A DNA stretch of 16,932 nt from Acidobacteriota bacterium (GTDB taxonomy: Bacteria > Acidobacteriota > Blastocatellia > RBC074). A program made the translations under genes and the position numbers. Location of the stretch: assembly GCA_016710075.1 (NCBI GenBank), contig JADJLO010000040.1:1-16932 (forward strand), given 5' to 3'. Below the pieces are notes generated by a model. That model had not been told where the DNA came from. It did not search any database and worked only from the letters and a program-made list of their open reading frames with translations. Below are positions 16,484 to 16,932 of the stretch, piece by piece. Positions within the stretch are counted from its first letter, which is position 1, and each line of letters opens with the position of its first letter.

Positions 16484-16932
16484 CCAAATAGAGGAATTCC
16501 TCGAGGTTTCTCAATAATCGATGCAGATCCAGAGAATAAAAAATATGGCCTGATTGCCGGCAACAGGCGGTTCCACTTTCTGGTGCTCGATGGCGCCCGT
16601 GCAGAGGAAACGTTGAAATAGCAGTTGCCGCAATCAAGGAGGAGACCGATCCGAAGATCGAATATTTCCGGCAGGGTAGTCGGTGGTCAGTGTCAGCCAT
16701 CTCAACAAGCTGATAAAATTCTTCAAACGCGAAGGCGTCACGCTTGTGATATGGCCGGCCAGGTGAAGCACGTTTCAGATCTTCAAACTCAACGCGCTGT
16801 GACCTGCGGATGGCCAGAGTGCTGGCGAGATTGAAAAAGGAAAGACGAAACACAGACACCTGATCGGCGGAATCGCCGATGAACTTCGGCTATCCGAAGG
16901 CATGGCCCTCGTCAGTTGACGCACATTCCTGC
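16480..16932 (+). CDS. lpxI: UDP-2,3-diacylglucosamine pyrophosphatase LpxI (DUF1009), partial and frameshifted
   Basis: LpxI hydrolyses UDP-2,3-diacylglucosamine to lipid X and UMP, replacing LpxH in bacteria such as Caulobacter. The ATG at 16480 overlaps the lpxA stop as ATGA, but its own frame meets TAG after MTK, so an indel must lie near 16490; this start is inferred. From about 16515 the sequence reads IIDADPENKKYGLIAGNRRF, then LVLDGARAE, AIKEETDPKIEYF, LNKLIKFFKREGVTLVI, MAGQVKHV and IGGIADE...SEGMALVS across several frames. The pieces KYGLIAGN-RFP-LVLDGAR and MAGQVKH are the conserved N-terminal domain of LpxI. The gene runs off the window and its C-terminal catalytic domain is mostly missing. 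At least five breaks are present in 450 bases. Confidence 0.74.

Noticed and set aside
15885..16517. 210-codon open frame covering much of lpxA
   Set aside because: It strings together short true LpxA blocks (SVGDDNLF, GAFVGVHQFCRVGNHAFVG) with out-of-frame sequence, and it lacks the true LpxA N terminus at 15738.
6984..16932. Genuine pseudogene cluster undergoing decay
   Set aside because: All broken genes belong to essential or core functions, retain catalytic motifs and conserved wording between breaks, and show mainly single-base indels without accumulated missense change.

Overview
The window looks like a chromosomal segment of a diderm (LPS-bearing) bacterium. Gene content (a DUF1080 protein, TPR protein, S41 protease, DUF3352-type protein, LolD, ClpC, then a BamA-Skp-Skp-LpxD-FabZ-LpxA-LpxI block) and moderate-to-high GC fit Acidobacteriota, perhaps class Blastocatellia. 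That placement is inference from recognised protein families and gene order; no rRNA or other marker is present to confirm it. No mobile element, CRISPR array, tRNA, rRNA or phage gene was seen.

Layout. 1-156: non-coding, with two GC-rich palindromes. 157-1073 (minus): secreted DUF1080 protein. 1074-1338: divergent intergenic region. 1339-2454 (plus): secreted TPR protein interrupted by a TAG. 2565-4211: S41 (Ctp/Prc-type) PDZ protease, frameshifted. 4251-5945: membrane-anchored DUF3352-like protein, intact. About 6219-6882: lipoprotein-export ATPase LolD, broken twice. 6984-9394: AAA+ unfoldase ClpC, heavily frameshifted. 9395-9646: promoter-containing leader. 9647-12631: BamA. 12656-13232 and 13308-13947: two Skp/OmpH chaperones in tandem. 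14055-15180: LpxD. 15290-15719: FabZ. 15738-16483: LpxA. 16480-window end: LpxI, partial.

How the genes fit together. From LolD onward most of the segment concerns outer-membrane biogenesis. LolD would power lipoprotein extraction from the inner membrane. Skp chaperones carry unfolded outer-membrane proteins to BamA, which inserts them. LpxA and LpxD perform two acylations of lipid A synthesis, FabZ makes the 3-hydroxyacyl-ACP precursors' downstream products in competition for the same pool, and LpxI cleaves UDP-2,3-diacylglucosamine. ClpC is a cytoplasmic proteolysis chaperone.

The dominant peculiarity is sequence quality. Almost every gene is broken by one-base insertions or deletions (and three by an in-frame stop), yet the conserved protein continues directly in another frame and ends at a sensible stop codon. 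Clean stretches (2565-3330, 4251-5945, 6219-6660, 10012-11500) alternate with dense clusters of breaks. This is best explained by consensus errors in a low-coverage assembly, not by gene decay. Broken genes are therefore annotated over their full reconstructed span. I did not find convincing evidence for a new biological system; the best non-artefact leads are the Skp pair with its shared C-terminal motif, the inverted repeat entering lpxD, and the structured repeats between genes.
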